The notes below the pieces were generated by a model that was given only the letters and a program-made list of their open reading frames with translations, did no database searches and was not told the origin of the DNA. Shown piece after piece: positions 12,827-14,250 of a stretch of DNA of 14,250 nt. Source of the DNA: JBBQDZ01 sp038320185. GTDB lineage: Bacteria > Actinomycetota > Thermoleophilia > Gaiellales > Gaiellaceae. The stretch is from contig JBBQDZ010000045.1 of NCBI GenBank assembly GCA_038320185.1, positions 1 through 14,250 on the forward strand, given 5' to 3'. Within the stretch, counting starts at the first letter, position 1. Every line of letters begins with the position of its first letter. Position numbers and translations under genes: made by a program.

Positions 12827-13921
12827 CTACGGCAGGACGAGAACCCGGCCGGGTGCGCCCCCGAGGCTCGCCTGCACCGCCTCCTCCGCGGCGTCGAGAG
12901 GGTAGGTCGGGCCGAGCATCGACGCCAGGTCGAGGCCGCCGGAGCGGACGTGGGCGAGCAGCAGCGGCAGGGCGACCGCGGGATCCTCCGAGCCGTACAT
13001 CGTCCCCGTGAGGAACTTCTCGCGCCGATTGAACTCGGCGGGGTCGAGGTCGAGGCGCGCGCCTCCCGCGGGGAGCCCCACGATTACGCAGAGACCGCCG
13101 CTTCGCGTCCACCGCAGAGCCGCGGCGGTCGTTTCCGGCGCTCCCACCGCATCGAAGGCGTAGTCGACCCCTTCGGGTGCGACCTCGCGCACGAGCGCCT
13201 TCAGCTCGTCGGGATGGCAGACGCGTGTCGCTCCGAGCCCGCGCGCGCGCTCCGCGCGCTCGGTCACGGGATCCGCCGCGACGATTGTCTGCGCCCCGGC
13301 GAGCCGCGCGCCCTGGACGACGAACTGACCGACGCCGCCCGCGCCGATCACGAGCACCGACGAGCCCTCCTCGACCCGCGCCGCGAACAGCACGGCGCCG
13401 ACTCCGGTCAGCGCTGCGCAGCCGAGGAGCGCCGCCTGGTCGAGCGGTACCTCGTCGTCGACCGGTAGCGCGACCTTCTCCGCCACCACGAGACGCTCGA
13501 CGAGCGCACCGGTCGCGGTGCCACGATAGACGGTCGCGCCGTCTGCCGACATCCCGGTGGTCCCGTCCAGGAGCGTGCCGGCGCCGATCGCCCGGTGCAG
13601 GGGAACGCAAGCCGCCGGGCGCCCCCTGCGGCAGTCGGCGCACTCGCCGCAGGAGGGTGCCCAGGAGAGGACGACGCGATCGCCCGGCCTCAGCGAAGAG
13701 ACTCCGTCGCCCACCTCTTCCACGACACCCGCCCCCTCGTGGCCGAGCACCATCGGCGTCGGCCGCGACCACTCCCCCTTGACGTTGTGCAGGTCGGTGC
13801 CGCAGATGCCGACGGCGGCCATGCGGACGAGCACCTCTCCCTCGCGCGGCTCCTGCAGGTCGATCCCGCGAACCTCGAGCGGCTGCCCCGGGCCGTGGAA
13901 CAGGGCAGCCCGCGTCCTCAC
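12827..13921 (-). CDS. Zinc-dependent alcohol dehydrogenase (MDR superfamily)
   Basis: The protein has 364 residues. It oxidises an alcohol or reduces an aldehyde with a nicotinamide cofactor. The catalytic zinc ligands are visible as Cys40 (VGICGTDLH), His61 (LGHEGAGVV) and Cys168 (GCAALTGVGA). The structural zinc site is CGECADCRRGRPAAC with Cys91, 94, 97 and 105. The Rossmann motif is GAGGVG at 193-198, with Asp217 at the end of the second strand, which favours NAD(H) over NADP(H). The GCxxxTGxGA element is like class III and related bacterial dehydrogenases. GTG 13921 overlaps the TGA of the upstream isochorismatase-like gene (GTGA); the frame is open upstream only inside that gene. The alcohol substrate is not predictable. 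Confidence 0.92.
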   Translation of the reverse strand: MRTRAALFHGPGQPLEVRGIDLQEPREGEVLVRMAAVGICGTDLHNVKGEWSRPTPMVLGHEGAGVVEEVGDGVSSLRPGDRVVLSWAPSCGECADCRRGRPAACVPLHRAIGAGTLLDGTTGMSADGATVYRGTATGALVERLVVAEKVALPVDDEVPLDQAALLGCAALTGVGAVLFAARVEEGSSVLVIGAGGVGQFVVQGARLAGAQTIVAADPVTERAERARGLGATRVCHPDELKALVREVAPEGVDYAFDAVGAPETTAAALRWTRSGGLCVIVGLPAGGARLDLDPAEFNRREKFLTGTMYGSEDPAVALPLLLAHVRSGGLDLASMLGPTYPLDAAEEAVQASLGGAPGRVLVLP

Positions 13922-14250
13922 GCTCCGAGCGCTGCGATCACGTCGTCGACCTTCGTCACGCGCGAGACGTTCTGCAGCGCGTAGTTGATCGACGCGTCGT
14001 GCCACTGCGGGTTCATCGTCGAGCACGCATCCTCCGGAACGAGCACGTGAAAGCCCTTGTCGGCTCCCGTTCGCGCCGTGTGCTCGATGGACATGTTCGT
14101 CCAGGCCCCGCTGACGATCACGGTATCCCGGTCGAGCCCCCAGAGGAGAGTCTCGAGCCGCGTCCCCTGCCAGGCGCTCATCCTCATCTTCTCGACGACG
14201 TGGTCGCCCGGCTGCGGCTCCAGCCCCTCCGCTGGGGCGGCGCCCCAGGT
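13918..14250 (-). CDS. Isochorismatase-like hydrolase (cysteine hydrolase fold), N-terminus outside window
   Basis: The last 110 residues are in the window; the start and the catalytic Asp lie beyond 14250. The frame runs without a stop from 14250. Visible family blocks are GDHVVEKMRMSAWQGTRLETLL with the conserved Lys, then RDTVIVSGAWTNMSIEHTARTGADKGFHVLVPEDACSTMN and YALQNVSRVTKVDDVIAAL. The block usually reads TxVCVExTAR with the nucleophilic cysteine, but here it is TNMSIEHTAR, with Ser at 14089-14091. Amidases of this fold (nicotinamidase, ureidoacrylate amidohydrolase) need that cysteine, while some isochorismate-type members work without it. The call is therefore for the fold, not for an amidase reaction. 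The stop overlaps the GTG of the dehydrogenase gene, so it is probably the upstream member of the same operon. Confidence 0.85.
   Translation of the reverse strand, partial: TWGAAPAEGLEPQPGDHVVEKMRMSAWQGTRLETLLWGLDRDTVIVSGAWTNMSIEHTARTGADKGFHVLVPEDACSTMNPQWHDASINYALQNVSRVTKVDDVIAALGA

Overview
The window is very GC-rich and densely packed. It has many GTG starts, repeated 4-nt GTGA start/stop overlaps, and several start codons that sit directly behind a -10-like hexamer, as in leaderless transcripts. This points to an actinobacterial chromosome, possibly a soil or metagenomic Thermoleophilia-type lineage; that placement is inference from composition and gene style, since no marker gene is present. 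I see no rRNA, tRNA, CRISPR array or intact insertion sequence.

Layout. (1) 2-466 (+) is the C-terminal end of an M32 carboxypeptidase, closed by a 12-bp hairpin shared with a convergent gene. (2) 501-2411 (-) holds a DUF1835-type protein followed by a secreted P-domain protein. (3) 2430-9060 (+) is a tightly coupled six-gene operon: a PfkB-family sugar/nucleoside kinase, the three subunits of a molybdenum hydroxylase (large Mo-cofactor subunit, FAD subunit, 2Fe-2S subunit), an acyl-CoA synthetase and an enoyl-CoA hydratase. (4) 9077-9990 (+) is a compact Xre/RES toxin-antitoxin module with its own palindromic operator. (5) 9987-10379 (-) is a RidA-family gene that overlaps the toxin gene tail to tail on CTAG. 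Divergent from it are a cupin gene and a second, medium-chain-type acyl-CoA synthetase (10404-12310, +). (6) 12311-12427 is an unusual AT-richer intergenic patch ending in a GC-rich hairpin. (7) 12428-14250 (-) holds an isochorismatase-like hydrolase (cut by the window edge), a zinc alcohol dehydrogenase and a hotdog-fold thioesterase, read in that order.

How they may work together. The molybdenum hydroxylase, two CoA ligases, enoyl-CoA hydratase, thioesterase, alcohol dehydrogenase, amidase/isochorismatase-like hydrolase, RidA and cupin resemble the parts list of a catabolic locus for an aromatic or N-heterocyclic carboxylic acid. The large subunit lacks the active-site loop of form I CO dehydrogenase, so CO oxidation is unlikely. 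The real substrate cannot be read from the sequence.

The most interesting signals are two divergent gene pairs that appear to share back-to-back -10 elements with leaderless starts, the compact toxin-antitoxin operator/promoter, substitutions of key residues in the RidA, isochorismatase-like and crotonase-fold proteins, and a patch of AT-ending codons inside the FAD-subunit gene.
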